In this document: one piece after another, positions 24,422-34,760 of the stretch
Layout of the letters: every line of letters starts with the position of its first letter
Numbering within the stretch: the first letter of the stretch is position 1
Assembly: GCF_001653235.2 (NCBI RefSeq)
Contig: NC_035794.1
Span: 3,162,001-3,226,000, forward strand
Origin: Pochonia chlamydosporia 170
Lineage: Eukaryota; Ascomycota; Sordariomycetes; Hypocreales; Clavicipitaceae
Length of the DNA stretch: 64,000 nt
Direction: 5' to 3'
The notes under the pieces: model-generated
Told to the model about the DNA's origin: nothing
Databases searched by the model: none
Seen by the model: only the letters and a program-made list of their open reading frames with translations
Position numbers and translations under genes: made by a program

Positions 24422-25225
24422 ATGCAAGAATCCGAGCACGCAAATCTCAACACCCCCAGACTGGCTATGAATAAGCCCGTGACAAAAAGTTCGATCCTGG
24501 AGGACGGCTGCGAAGGTACTACCTTTGAGAGGAAGTACTACCATTCCGGCATGTCCTACATCAAAAGAAGTCTTCGGAGGGAGGAGTTCAAAGAAGGTTA
24601 CTACGGCATATATGTCCCTCGGCTCAGTAAAGAAAGGCTCCAGAATGAGGCCGCGTGCTTGCGCTTCATTAGCCGCGCGACCAGCATACCGGTGCCAAGG
24701 GTTTTCGCTGATTTCGAGGACGCCGGGGCATACTATCTTATCACCGAATTCATCGATGGTGTTTCAATGAGCGAGCTGTCAGAGGAAGATAAGGTCCCCG
24801 TACGCAAAGAGCTCGAAAAGTACCTGCATATCCTCCACAATCTCAAATCCAACGTCGTCGGGGGACCATCCGGCCTCGTCGTCGCTCCTCGTCCAGTGAT
24901 GGAAAATACCGACCAGGATCTTTGGGTATTGCAACCATCCGAGACAGACGAGTTTGTATTCTGCCACAATGACCTCTCTGAGTACAATATCATTGTGGAT
25001 CCGAAAGAACTCACAATCCGCGCCATTATAGACTGGGAATACGCAGGTTACTATCCAGAGTTCTTTGAAGCCCCGATTTATACGCGACATGGGCCGAACG
25101 CTCAAGTTACCAATGATGACGGGTTGGTCTCGCGTATGCTTGAGTTTTTACGTACTCGGGAACTAAAAGCTCCTATTCTCGCCAAAGAATCAGCGAACAT
25201 GAGCAACAACACGAACAGGCAATAA
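24422..25225 (+). CDS. APH-fold phosphotransferase (aminoglycoside phosphotransferase family kinase)
   Basis: An intronless gene of 267 residues. The catalytic loop FCHNDLSEYN (His182, Asp184, Asn189) and the metal-binding IIDWEYAGYYP (Asp204) match the HxD....N and DW signatures of the APH/choline-kinase fold. An N-lobe Glu-containing stretch (LQNEAACLRFI) and the hinge YYLITEFIDG are also present. The ATP-loop region is weakly Gly-rich (EDGCEGTTFERKYYHSG), as in many fungal APH homologues. These kinases are common in filamentous fungi; few have a known substrate, and a drug-resistance role should not be assumed. The length is slightly short for the family but has all catalytic residues. Confidence 0.88.
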   Translation: MQESEHANLNTPRLAMNKPVTKSSILEDGCEGTTFERKYYHSGMSYIKRSLRREEFKEGYYGIYVPRLSKERLQNEAACLRFISRATSIPVPRVFADFEDAGAYYLITEFIDGVSMSELSEEDKVPVRKELEKYLHILHNLKSNVVGGPSGLVVAPRPVMENTDQDLWVLQPSETDEFVFCHNDLSEYNIIVDPKELTIRAIIDWEYAGYYPEFFEAPIYTRHGPNAQVTNDDGLVSRMLEFLRTRELKAPILAKESANMSNNTNRQ

Positions 25226-25854
25226 TGATCGGCAAGCACGACCGAAGGTTATTGTATTCTGTTGCTCTGAACATGTGAAGGCTGAGGATGACCATGTTGG
25301 GGAGAGGGCCGATGGAGAGAGTTGCCGGGTGGGTTTTGGCATGTTTGGATCTTTCACGTCATATGAATGCTTTATATTCCCCCGTTTGACAAAACCTCCT
25401 GCCATGATATTGTTGTGCCAGATACTGCTCTTGCATGTCGGTGTTGTCTATTGCAAAAGCTCGGACACAAGCCCCGAGTCGAGGTTCCCCTGCGAAGTCG
25501 ACGCGAAGGGCAAACTACAGGCTGTCAATGGCGCAACATGCAAGCTGATATTGTCAAGTTGATGTCCACATACCCATGGGTGACAAGGTGATGTGATGTT
25601 GTGATCCCATGCAATGGCAGCCTAATGGCACGAGGCTTAAATTAAATTGGGGCGCCTAAAATAGAAGTCTATGTATAGTCTTTATTTATCTCCTATATAT
25701 CGCATTTCAGTCTACAGATGGAAAGTCTTTCTTGCAGAATCGTTACTGGTTCGTGAACGCAAGAAGTTGATTCAAGAGAATATAAGCTTTTCTCAGTTGT
25801 TTATGTATAAAATAGTCTCCTTAATCCAAGCACCACTATCTACCCTCCCCACCA
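25226..25854. other. Convergent spacer; one weak small-secreted-protein frame
   Basis: A plus-strand frame at 25404-25562 (52 codons) begins MILLCQILLLHVGVVYC, which looks like a signal peptide, and has further Cys residues. No TATA box or splice signal supports it, so it is noted but not called as a gene. Confidence 0.3.
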
Positions 25855-26345
25855 TCAGGTAGCTTTCTTAAAACGCCCATAGCATCCGGTCTTCTAATTT
25901 CAGGAAATGGTCTCATTAGACTAGTTGGGCAAAGACATATAGTAAGGTTTGGTACTTACGCCCACGAAAGCGTTCAAATACGTGCGGCTATTAGCCTCAA
26001 AGAAATCAGGGATTGGTTTCCAATCAGGCTAAAATCGAGTCAAATTGCGTTTAGTAACGAAGAAACCATCGTTTGGCTATCAAGTATACTTACAGGGCAT
26101 TCGACGTCGAATTCGAAAGGTTGGAGCATACGGCCCTCCTTACATTGATTGGCTTTCTTCACGTTAGGCCAGCATACGAAAGACGCATATTCCCCCTGAA
26201 TTGCTCTGTCGGCAATTGTGCAAGGCATTTTGTCACCTCCAGCGTGGACACCAGACCAGAGCCTTACGTCCCTTGGCACCATTTCTGATGGGTGAGCCGT
26301 AACAAGCCCTAGAAGGGTTGCAAACATAACCGTAGAGAGCTTCAT
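25855..26345 (-). CDS. Small secreted cysteine-containing protein (effector-like)
   Basis: Three exons (26345-26094, 26028-25960, 25893-25855) sum to 120 codons, 119 residues. Both introns have gtaagt donors. MKLSTVMFATLLGLVTA is a signal peptide, followed by a mature chain of about 102 residues with five Cys (MPC, FVCW, NQCKEG, VECP, TGC). There is no transmembrane segment or GPI signal. If the last intron is not used, the frame continues to a different tail of similar length ending SLPN. Small secreted proteins of this size are typical candidate effectors in host-associated fungi. I recognise no family and infer no target. Confidence 0.6.
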
Positions 26346-26515
26346 ATTTGATATAAGCAGAATAGGCAGCTAGTAAAGAATTTGATCCTTCAAGATGTTA
26401 ATAGAAGTCGACAGTAGAATAGTATTACAAAGGCGTACTTATGACTTCAGTTAAATACTCTACACTTCCCTTACCAGTTTTATCTTACTAACATTAGGCA
26501 TTACATAACCTCATC

Positions 26516-27129
26516 AAATTACAAAGGAGAGGCTACGTTGCAATACGGCTCCAGAGCTTGGGGGCGGAGACTATGGAGATGAGGAGGGTCTTCATGCGCC
26601 GCATTTGGGAATGCATGAAGGCCAAGTCGGTGAGAGTATTGCTGACGACTACACCAATGGCACCACCAAATCAGGTCAATTGCATACAGATCATTGTCAT
26701 CTGGCTGTAGAAGTGAACGAAAATGGCACTACTAGGCATGATAAGCCAGCCTATGCGAAATTATTGCAATTCTAAATCGTATGATTCAACGGATACAAAA
26801 CTAACCAGTGTAAAGGTGGACCAAAATCCTACCTGTATTTGCGCCAACATGGCTCATATACGAACCTGAAGTTACATTGACAGAAATAGTATGTGATATG
26901 GGCAGTGACGAATACATCCAGTTCACGAATCGGCCGCTACGTTGCGCCAGCGCCTGCGCCAGAGAACGAGCAGCCGCCAGATAAGTTCATCAACAGCGAA
27001 TGGAGCCGCGTTGATGTCAATACGAGTGTCATCACACATTGCACAACTCGCCCAAGGGCAAAGGCTTCCTGGCTCTACAAAACCGAATATAATTCCAAGC
27101 AAGCGGAATGGCGGGTTAGTCACCTTTAA
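26516..27129 (+). pseudogene. Possible remnants of a broken gene
   Basis: Three open stretches in different frames look coding but do not join. One runs about 26516-26775 (with GGDYGDEEGLHAPHLGMHEG and AVEVNENGTTRHDKPAYAKL) and ends at TAA. A second covers about 26776-26873. A third, 26893-27129, includes APAPAPENEQPPDKFINSEW. No splice sites restore one frame. With the 27398 frame downstream, this may be a decayed multi-exon gene on the plus strand. The alternative is a gene with several unrecognised introns. Confidence 0.25.
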
Positions 27130-27397
27130 TTTGATCTATTAGCATAACAAATAACAACGAATGGCCAGCCTCCTAAACTTAAGAGCGTATCTAGTAGTAA
27201 GTAAACCAGGCAGATGAGAGATCGGAAATGAGGGGGCGAGAAGATGGAGCGGCCACGCGGCGTGAGAGGAGAATCTGGTAACTTGCATGAATACATCAGA
27301 CTGCTGAGGAACTATATGGCCGGGAATATATCAATAGAGATGAGTTCATGCGGGGTGCTGCGGATCATCGTTCGTAATCTTTCCACAATGCCGTCTA

Positions 27398-27976
27398 ATG
27401 TGGTGGTTAGAGCATGAATGTGCAAAGGGCTTTCAATGCCAATTTTGGACTTTCACCTTTACAGCCAAGTACTCTGGGGAGTATCTCGACACGCCGATTA
27501 TTGACTTTGGTAAATGCCTTGGGGAAGGCGTACCAGCTGTCAATTGGAATTACACTGGTGGGGAGGGCCATCACGAGATTACGCATAAGTCGAAGTTTGC
27601 CCTTGCCAGTCTGATTGGAAAGTCAAGGAAGTGGGATGCCTTGGCCGCAAAGTATTACTCGGTACAGGATGAAAATGGAAAGGCTATCACCGAGACTCCC
27701 CCTGGAGGTGCCCGCGGCGTTGGCATCCAGTTCCCCCCGGATTCAATCAATGTCATCCCCAACGTCAAGGCTTCAGTAAAGGATAGTGACGCTACATTCC
27801 CGATTTACGACGGAAATACCGTGCACACTGCGCTGGTTACACTGGAATGGAGATCCAAGAGCCGGCAAAAGAGGGATGAGTCTGAGAAAGGAGATATCAA
27901 AGCCCGTCAAGAGGAGGAGCTTTTATTCGGTGGATTAAATCCCGATGATATTGAGCTGAGGATGTATATATCTTGA
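27398..27976 (+). CDS. Unrecognised hypothetical protein, probably incomplete at 5' end
   Basis: A clean 192-codon frame with coding-like composition: FQCQFWTFTFTAKYSGEYLD, then NWNYTGGEGHHEITHKSKFA, then GARGVGIQFPPDSINVIPNV, and a charged tail ending in IELRMYIS. The frame extends upstream of the ATG (PQCRLM) without a stop for some 17 codons, so the ATG at 27398 may be internal and an upstream exon is likely. It has two early Cys and no signal peptide of its own. It may be the 3' exon of the damaged gene whose pieces lie at 26.5-27.1 kb. No family is recognised. Confidence 0.45.
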   Translation: MWWLEHECAKGFQCQFWTFTFTAKYSGEYLDTPIIDFGKCLGEGVPAVNWNYTGGEGHHEITHKSKFALASLIGKSRKWDALAAKYYSVQDENGKAITETPPGGARGVGIQFPPDSINVIPNVKASVKDSDATFPIYDGNTVHTALVTLEWRSKSRQKRDESEKGDIKARQEEELLFGGLNPDDIELRMYIS

Positions 27977-28429
27977 GCAATACCTTCGATAGGCTTGGAC
28001 CCTCGAATATAACTAGTTACGGTCACCGGGACTAACTAGTTAAGAAGCACGAGAGATGGGCTCGCACTCTTCCCTCTAACGGTAGGCTACGAGACGGGTT
28101 CTGCTAAGGAGAGTTGGGAAGGAAGATTACGTGTGGAAATTGGGGGCATGTTAAAAGATGTTTCTAGCTACAGATGGGGTAAATGGTGAACTTACAATCG
28201 AATTAAACCAACCTAGGTCTAATAAATGAGTTCCTGGTATAAGGTCGAGGCTAGGTGCTTATTTGTATTATTGTAACTCGTACTATTCGGTGACCAAATT
28301 CGTAGACACTTATGTATCCCATTCTTAGCACCTTACATTCAAGAACAGAACTCCAAGACATGGGAAACGACATGAAGCCATATTAGATTATTAGACCAGA
28401 AGTTTGTCAAGCATGGGAATCATACTTAA
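27977..28429. other. Convergent spacer, no gene seen
   Basis: AT-rich, with many stops in all frames. Two copies of taactagtta lie near 28009-28041. Confidence 0.45.
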
Positions 28430-29311
28430 TTATAGGCCCAAGCTCAACAGAACAGATAGACATAGAAGCAACGTCGAAACCACATATACTCCCGCTCCAC
28501 CCTCCTTGTCCTTCGCATTACCATCATCCGTGCCGTTTTTACCTCCCTCGCTTCCCCCAGCGCTACCTCCATCATCACTCACGCCCCCTCCAATATCCTT
28601 GGGGGCTTCATCAATCGCTTTCTGACATGGCGCAAAGTCTTTCGTATTATAATGCGTCAGGTTATGCGTGATGCATGCCGCCATACTCTCCCACACCTTT
28701 GCCCGACACGCATTCGTCTTTGCGTCCCTATTAACATCGATGTACGGACAAAGCAACCTCTCGCCGTCCATCTCCGGTGCCGACCCCCTCACCGTTCCCT
28801 GGTACAGTGGACACGCGGCCGTAAAGTCGACATCCTTGCCGGAGCCATCGCTAACCGTGGTGAAGCCCATGGTCCCGTTGAGGAACGTCCTACTCTCTGA
28901 GGACCTAAGGCGTCCGTTCCGTGTGCATGTGATGATACTCAAGGTCCAGTTCATGGTGTAGTGACCCGGTGCGAGTGTATTCGACGCGCCAGCCGATGAC
29001 GATGACCACCACATGTTGTGGACAACATCAGAGGGCACATCACCACGAATTGAAACGCTGCTTTGCGCGTCCGGTCTCCCGTTGGTGTTGTTGGGGGATC
29101 TTATCTCCCATGAAAAGTACGGCCTCCATGTGAGAAATGGGTCGGCATTTTGTATCGCAAAGACGACAGGGAAGTCTTTAGCGATGTTGTAGGTCCCGTT
29201 TTGGGGGAAGACGAGGTCGATTTCGACGTTGACGGGGTATTTGGCTGCCGCCAGCGCGAGTTGCGCACCCGCGAGAGCGAGAGCAACCGCCACAGACAGT
29301 ACAGACTTCAT
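28430..29311 (-). CDS. DUF7136-type secreted, probably GPI-anchored protein
   Basis: An intronless gene of 293 residues starting at ATG 29311; an upstream in-frame TTG is not used. MKSVLSVAVALALAGAQLAL is a signal peptide. The body has the DUF7136 pattern YPVNVEIDLVFPQNGTYNIA, then FPVVFAIQNADPF, LAPGHYTMNWTLSIITC and VDFTAACPLYQGTV. Seven Cys are spread over the second half, with several N-glycosylation sites. A Gly/Asp/Ser-rich linker (GGGVSDDGGSAGGSEGG) leads to a hydrophobic C-terminus (VVSTLLLCLSVLLSLGL), which fits a GPI signal. The family is restricted to filamentous ascomycetes and has no known function; a surface location is inferred. Confidence 0.8.
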   Translation of the reverse strand: MKSVLSVAVALALAGAQLALAAAKYPVNVEIDLVFPQNGTYNIAKDFPVVFAIQNADPFLTWRPYFSWEIRSPNNTNGRPDAQSSVSIRGDVPSDVVHNMWWSSSSAGASNTLAPGHYTMNWTLSIITCTRNGRLRSSESRTFLNGTMGFTTVSDGSGKDVDFTAACPLYQGTVRGSAPEMDGERLLCPYIDVNRDAKTNACRAKVWESMAACITHNLTHYNTKDFAPCQKAIDEAPKDIGGGVSDDGGSAGGSEGGKNGTDDGNAKDKEGGAGVYVVSTLLLCLSVLLSLGL

Positions 29312-30077
29312 TTCTGACAAGGCATTTGCGGTAGATTGCTGTTTAGGCCTAGTTTAACAGGAGAAGGGGGATTAAATTGTTTTATAATTTAGCAGCAAAG
29401 GCTGTCTGTGCTCAGCTGAATCAACCATTGCCAATTCGGCTAGCTTAAGCTTAACTGACTAGCTTATCGTGGGTCAAGTTGCCAGCCTACTCGAAAGCTG
29501 AGACTGATCGACAACTAAGTTAGACACTAAATTGGGTCGTCTGGGTATGACCGTCTGAGGTAGGAGTTTCCGTTGTGGAGGCTCGCTCTGGGGAAGACTA
29601 ATGGGCTTGCTACATATCAAATCGCAGTCTATTTTACGGTGAATCAAAGTCGAACATTGATGCTTCATTATATCCGTTGACAGTGTTACCCACGATTACT
29701 GTCGGGTGGCAAAAGGGATATTTCGAAGTCCGCCTGTTCATTGTAGTTGGCCTTGTCGTGGAGCACTGGCGAAAGGTTCAATGAAGTGACGAGGCTTGAT
29801 CCTGGACTAAAAAGTTGTCTCAAATTGATAACTTCCCGCTGAAACGTCATAATGCTGAGACGGGGACAGGTTGATACTGGAAATAAACTCAGTTTTCCCT
29901 TCGTTACATTCGTACAAGAGACCGCGTCTGTTTTACCGGGCCTCTGTTTCCACAGATAGCCGTCACATCGTTCTGCGGAAACCAGACGGAAATGGGGCAT
30001 TTTCAATCGCGTGATCTCGCACAAAGGGTGACTTGGCGGCGAGCAAAGTCAACATGCCACTTTGTCTTTGACCACCC
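29312..30077. other. Intergenic, only weak frames
   Basis: A minus-strand frame at 29686-30024 (112 codons) lies just downstream of the 30078-30755 frame, but no splice pair joining them is convincing. No motif was recognised. Confidence 0.4.
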
Positions 30078-30755
30078 CTAGTAGACGTTAGCTGGTCCAG
30101 GAATTTTCCGGCTGCGAGATAGTGTAAAGAACTCAACGATGGAAGGTCCTCCCAAACAATTCGCTATGAACTGTGCGTGAAAATGGAAAAGATCCACTGC
30201 ATAACCTATAAGGGACTGGGTCTCGCTGAATTGGCAACCTCTGTGCAATTTTTCCATCTTTTGGTTGTGTTGGCTGGAATGAACGATAAACTCGAACGCC
30301 GTGATAGAAACTCGGAAGTGGCGGCCGAGTGATATAGCCGAATCAACGGCATCCCAATCCAAGCTGGACTTTAATACCATCTCAACCGAGGTATGTCGAT
30401 GCAGGTTCCGTAGGCTTCGTTGAGCCAACGTCTGAAACAGGCATCGTATCGAGGATTCGATTCGAGAAGATGTGCTCAGGTGCTCAGTACAAGCACCGAA
30501 GTGTGTCACAACCCTCTCAACCACTGTTTCGCTCGACAACATTTGCACCCGCAAGGGTGTTCGCCAGCAATATGTGTAGCTCTCGGACAGGTTGCACGAT
30601 ATTGATACCCAGTGGCCACAGTTGGCTGCAAAGACTAGAGGGAGGAATCCTTTGATAACCTTGTAGACAAAAAGATGTTTGTTCTCACCAGACACTTTCC
30701 TTGCTGTAAGCCATGCCTCAAGCCTTCGCTTTCCTTTGTCCGAAAAGGGAACCAT
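30078..30755 (-). CDS. Weakly supported hypothetical protein
   Basis: A 225-codon frame from ATG 30755 (MVPFSDKGKRRLEAWLTARK) to a stop at 30078. No opposite-strand gene explains it as a shadow. Composition is Ser/His/Arg-rich with some amphipathic stretches (SSLDWDAVDSAISLGRHFRV). It lacks a signal peptide, membrane helix and known domain. It might be a real orphan gene, one exon of a larger gene, or a chance frame in a decayed region. The surrounding 29.5-31.4 kb holds other unconnected minus-strand frames, which favours decay. Confidence 0.25.
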   Translation of the reverse strand: MVPFSDKGKRRLEAWLTARKVSGENKHLFVYKVIKGFLPLVFAANCGHWVSISCNLSESYTYCWRTPLRVQMLSSETVVERVVTHFGACTEHLSTSSRIESSIRCLFQTLAQRSLRNLHRHTSVEMVLKSSLDWDAVDSAISLGRHFRVSITAFEFIVHSSQHNQKMEKLHRGCQFSETQSLIGYAVDLFHFHAQFIANCLGGPSIVEFFTLSRSRKIPGPANVY

Positions 30756-31612
30756 CAACAGAACGATGTGCCAAGACGTAGAAAATTCTGACCAGTATCA
30801 TTCATTGACATGAGACATTTCATACTAATCAGCCAAGTTGCCTTGGCCGAGGATGCTCCTGCCTAGGATGCAGTCATTGACCATGGAGGGAGAGTACTCC
30901 CAGAGCAACCAAACCCGCAGCAAACCTATGTGCTTATAACAGACTCAACTGTACCTCGCCCCAGCCTTATTTCCGAAGTCCCATAATTCGTTCGCCAAGC
31001 AATGTCGGCAGTTCGGCACACGATTTCTGATAATCGAGAAACAAAACTGGGTGAGATCTTAGCCCAGCGTGGCGGCTCAGCCACCACGCCGCAAGGTTAC
31101 GGTTCCCAGTTAGAGTTAGCTCCCCGTCTGAAGCCGTTGTAAATGTGTCGGTCGGCAGCATGAAATACACCGCTCGGCATATCTTCGTGCCACTGGGCAA
31201 TAAAAGCCATGTTTTCAACCACGACATGGGTTGGGGTTGGGCGGCGCATCAACTGTCCGACTGCATCGTGTTCAGCCTTAATTGATGCTTTTGACCCCTT
31301 TAGCCCTATGGCTTGTGGGCACCTCGCATGCATATGGGGAGAGGTATTTGGAATTTGTTCAATTTTGGCTGGTGTTGTCCGACGGCGGTGATGGCTTCAT
31401 GGTTTCAGAGCGCCTGGTAGTCAGTGGCTGATAAATCCAACTAACGACGGCCTCCGGCTTGCGTCAGCTATGCGAGTTCAGGGTGTATAAAGATCTGTGA
31501 GATGTCGAGGTTCTAATTTGGAAGTTTTGGATAATAGTCACTGGCATTTGGGGTCAGCGGCCAAGTAATATTGATACGTACCAATCTGTCTTTACTCTAT
31601 TGAATCATTACC
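30756..31612. other. Intergenic; promoter of the cupredoxin gene at right end
   Basis: Minus-strand frames at 30967-31227 and 31097-31333 overlap in different frames and have no family match. The TATA box at 31486 belongs to the cupredoxin gene. Confidence 0.4.
31486..31490 (+). promoter_or_regulatory. TATA box of the cupredoxin gene
   Basis: gtgtataaaga lies 127 bases before the ATG at 31613, a usual spacing for fungal secreted-protein genes. Confidence 0.4.
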
Positions 31613-32310
31613 ATGTATACTACACACCTGGGGGCTGCCTTACTGGCACTCGCAGCGAGTACGAACGCAGCAACCATTCGAGTCGACGTCGGTAACAATG
31701 GTGCATTTGCCTTCTCTCCCGATACTATCAAGGCGAGCGTCGGGGATACACTGGACTTTCATTTCCACCCAATCAACCACAGTGTTGTGATGGGTGACTT
31801 TAGCAATCCATGTGCCCCTGCCAAGACGGGTGGCTTCTTCTCTGGGTTCATGCCAGTTTCATCTGGAGAAGCTGTACGTCAGAGGGATAATACATACCGA
31901 GGTCAATCACACTAACCAACTCATAGACCGACTCTTTCCAAGTTAAAGTCAATTCGACAGACCCAATCTTCTTCTACTGTGCGCAGACTGTTCTCGAGCA
32001 CTGCAAGAACGGCATGTCTGGTGTAGTCAATCCGTCGTCCTCGCAGACACTCAGCGCCTACAAGAGCGCAGCAAAATCTGTCAGCACAGCAAGCCACCCC
32101 GCCAATGTGTTTGGAGGAGATCTAGTTTCATCCGGATCTTCGTCTGCTTCAGCTAGCCCTAGCCCAACTAACAGCGGAGGAGGAGGAGGCGGCGGCGGCG
32201 GTGCTTATGGAGGAGGTGGTGGAAGTGGTGGTGCTGCTGCGGATGTGAGAGCTCCGGCCGGTGTGGTTGCGGCTTTTGCGCTGGGAATGGCTGCGTTTCT
32301 GGTCGGGTAA
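31613..32310 (+). CDS. GPI-anchored cupredoxin (extracellular serine-rich protein)
   Basis: Exons 31613-31873 and 31927-32310 give 214 residues. MYTTHLGAALLALAASTNA is a signal peptide. A plastocyanin/azurin-like domain follows: VDVGNNGAFAFSPDTIKASV and VGDTLDFHFHPINHSVVMGD, then IFFYCAQTVLEHCKNGM. The four expected type-1 copper ligands are present (His in NHSV, Cys in YCAQ, His in EHC, Met in NGM). A Ser/Gly-rich linker and a hydrophobic end (AGVVAAFALGMAAFLVG) suggest a GPI anchor. Family members are common surface proteins of insect and plant pathogens. The gene converges on the secreted GMC oxidoreductase with a 194-bp spacer. Confidence 0.85.
32176..32234 (+). repeat. In-frame GGN triplet repeat encoding poly-Gly
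   Basis: GGA and GGC triplets within exon 2 of the cupredoxin gene encode nine Gly, then AYGGGGGSGG. A length-variable linker is likely between strains. Confidence 0.8.
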
Positions 32311-32504
32311 TGGATGTGCTACGGGCTGTACAACCAAGTTTATCAACGAAGGCTACTGTTGGCGGTGTATTGTGGTATCGTAGATAATGGCTACTATGAG
32401 TCTGGGGAATCAATTCCAAGTCACAACGTAACATGGACACATTTTAGTGATGTAGAAGAAGAGTAATTGGGTCAATTATGCATGTTGATTGGATATGACT
32501 GTCA

Positions 32505-34760
32505 TCACTTGCAATCTTCCAGAATGAGCTGTGCAGCTTTCAGTGCCACAGCATAAAGTGCCGACATAGTATGAGACGTGATCTGGAAAGGCAGGATCCC
32601 AGCATCCACAACCCGTAGGTTCTTAGTTCCATAGACACTATAAGCAATCAGTATGTCATTCTTACCGTGGTCAGTCACCACTTACCGCAGTCGAGAATCC
32701 ACCACTCCTCCCAGCTGTCTCGGCATCATGGCCGTAGTTCCTATCCAGTGACTCGCTCCACCGCTTGACCGTTTGAGCCATGCAAGATACTCTGCATCTG
32801 TGCCATTAGGTCCGATTTTGGGGTCGTAGTACGCGTCTTCAACGTAACCAGCAAAGGGTTTACTTGTCCAGAGTTCTCGGGAAGCCCGTGCGATAGCAAG
32901 GGCTACTTGTTGATCAAAAGGATCTGTGAGAAGGCGAGGCATGATGACGGGAAATTCGAAGGGGTCAGTGGAATGTATGTGCACATGGCCTCTTGATAGT
33001 GGCATTACTGGCCAGAAGATGCCATTGAAGACGGTCGGATATGTCTCGGCGATGAATTCTGCGACGGGCACTTCGGCGTGTAAGTGCAATTATCTCATGG
33101 AGATGGGCTGAATGACTTACATCGTGATTTGACGATTAGTTGTATTGTAACATTCAGAATTTGCTCTGCCCCTTCAATGTTGACTGCCGCTCCAGCATCG
33201 ACAAGAGATTTGGCGCGAGAAGCCAGACTTGCCGTGGAGACCAGAGAGTCAGCAATGGAGGATGCAGCTGGGGATGAAAAGGTCAGTATATGCGGCGCCG
33301 TCGGTTCCGAACTACTTAACTTGTTGTCCAAATCTGGTCAATATTGACTAGGGAGATTTCAGGGCCGAATATATTTAGCCCATCAACCATGGAGGTGTCA
33401 TTGTGGTACTTTTTTGACATGAGCGCTGACGTCCCAGATCCAGGTTGATCCTAACACAGTCATCAGTTCTATCGTTTCGTAAACAAGGACACACACGTAC
33501 GTTGAGGTTTGCACCAACTCCGGGCAGATCCACAAGTTGCTTGACTTTTGCTGCGGACAAGACGCTGTGTTTACCAACTCCAGATCGTTCCAAGATTGGT
33601 GCCGATGCCAGTGTACCAGCCGCAAGGATCACGGATTTGCGTGCTCTGACACTATAAATCACTCCCTTGCCTTTGGTGTGACTGGAGGCGAAGGTGACCC
33701 CTGTTGCTTTGAGGTGCTTATCGAATGTCACTTTTGTCACTGTATGGTTAGCAAGTACAGTCAAGCTTTGTCTCTGTTGACTTGGTGCCCAAAGCAGAGC
33801 GTCCGCTGCTGATGATCGTATGTTTTTGCCTCTCACCAGATCGTACCAGAGTGTCCAGGAGGTGGATGCAGAGACAACTGAAGTGCGATTAGACAAGTCA
33901 TTTCCAATCTTGAGGCCTGAGAATGCGAGCGGTAGGCCCTCCTTGTATATTTGTACGGCTTTGGGGATACGCATAGGTGTCTAAATGGGTCAATTGATCT
34001 GATCTGAGTATTGGCGGTGCCGATGTGGACGCTTACGGAGAAGGATGTATTGACTTGACCGTGGTAGCCATGTACATCCGGGTCGTAGCCTGCGCCTTGT
34101 GCAATTTGAGCGTCTGTTGGCGGAATGTTTCGTTCAATTGCTGTCATATACTTTGAATCCGTCAGCAATCAGTTTGTTCTGAAGTCGGATCGACGGCTCG
34201 TACTGGCTCGAGACTATCCCAATTCCAACCAGGGTTGCCAAGGGTCTCCAATTTATCAATTTCAGCTTTGGTCGGCCTATACCAGACCATCCCGTTTACT
34301 ACGAATATCAGCATAGCACTAGCTGTTATTTTCTGAGAGACTCACTCGAAGTTGACCCGCCGATACAAGCCCCAGCGTCAATGGTAGAGTTCAGCTTTTT
34401 ACCAGCATCGTCATACCTGGGGTAGTTCCAATTACAGTAAACAGCAGGATACGGTCGGCCACCGGCGTCCCAAACCGCAGGATTCCATGAGCCGTCTGGC
34501 CCAGCCTCTACTATGAGGACTGAATGGCCTTGCCCACTAAGCTTTGGTCATGTTCGTGTTAGCGGATAGTTCCAAATTGCGAATTCCAGAAACGAAAGGC
34601 CCATTACTTTGTTTCCAACGGTCAGTCCGGAAAGGCCGGCACCGACAATCACAAAGTCGAATGCCTTGTCTGCTGCCAGCGCGGGGTTGTCTGAGACGAG
34701 GGTTGCTCCCGCGACTGAAGCCAATGTCGCGATGGCATACGAGAAGACTGGCGACAACAT
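32505..34760 (-). CDS. Secreted GMC oxidoreductase (aryl-alcohol oxidase / choline dehydrogenase type)
   Basis: Nine exons: 34760-34608, 34541-34346, 34298-34204, 34150-34037, 33980-33501, 33450-33321, 33267-33121, 33070-32686 and 32637-32505. They sum to 611 codons (610 residues). The signal peptide MLSPVFSYAIATLASVAGAT leads into the FAD loop FVIVGAGLSGLTVGNKV. Then come IVEAGPDGSWNP, the GMC signature GGSTSINGMVWYRP, AAGTLASAPILERSG (second signature), and the catalytic pair His546 (SHWIGTTAMM) and His589 (TSHTMS). The enzyme should be an FAD-dependent alcohol or sugar oxidase acting outside the cell; the substrate cannot be read from sequence. Intron density is high, with 47-66-bp introns, compared with its neighbours. 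Confidence 0.92.

Noticed and set aside
24422..25225. Antibiotic resistance gene, from the APH family name
   Set aside because: Fungal APH-fold kinases are numerous and mostly of unknown substrate; nothing in the sequence shows drug modification.
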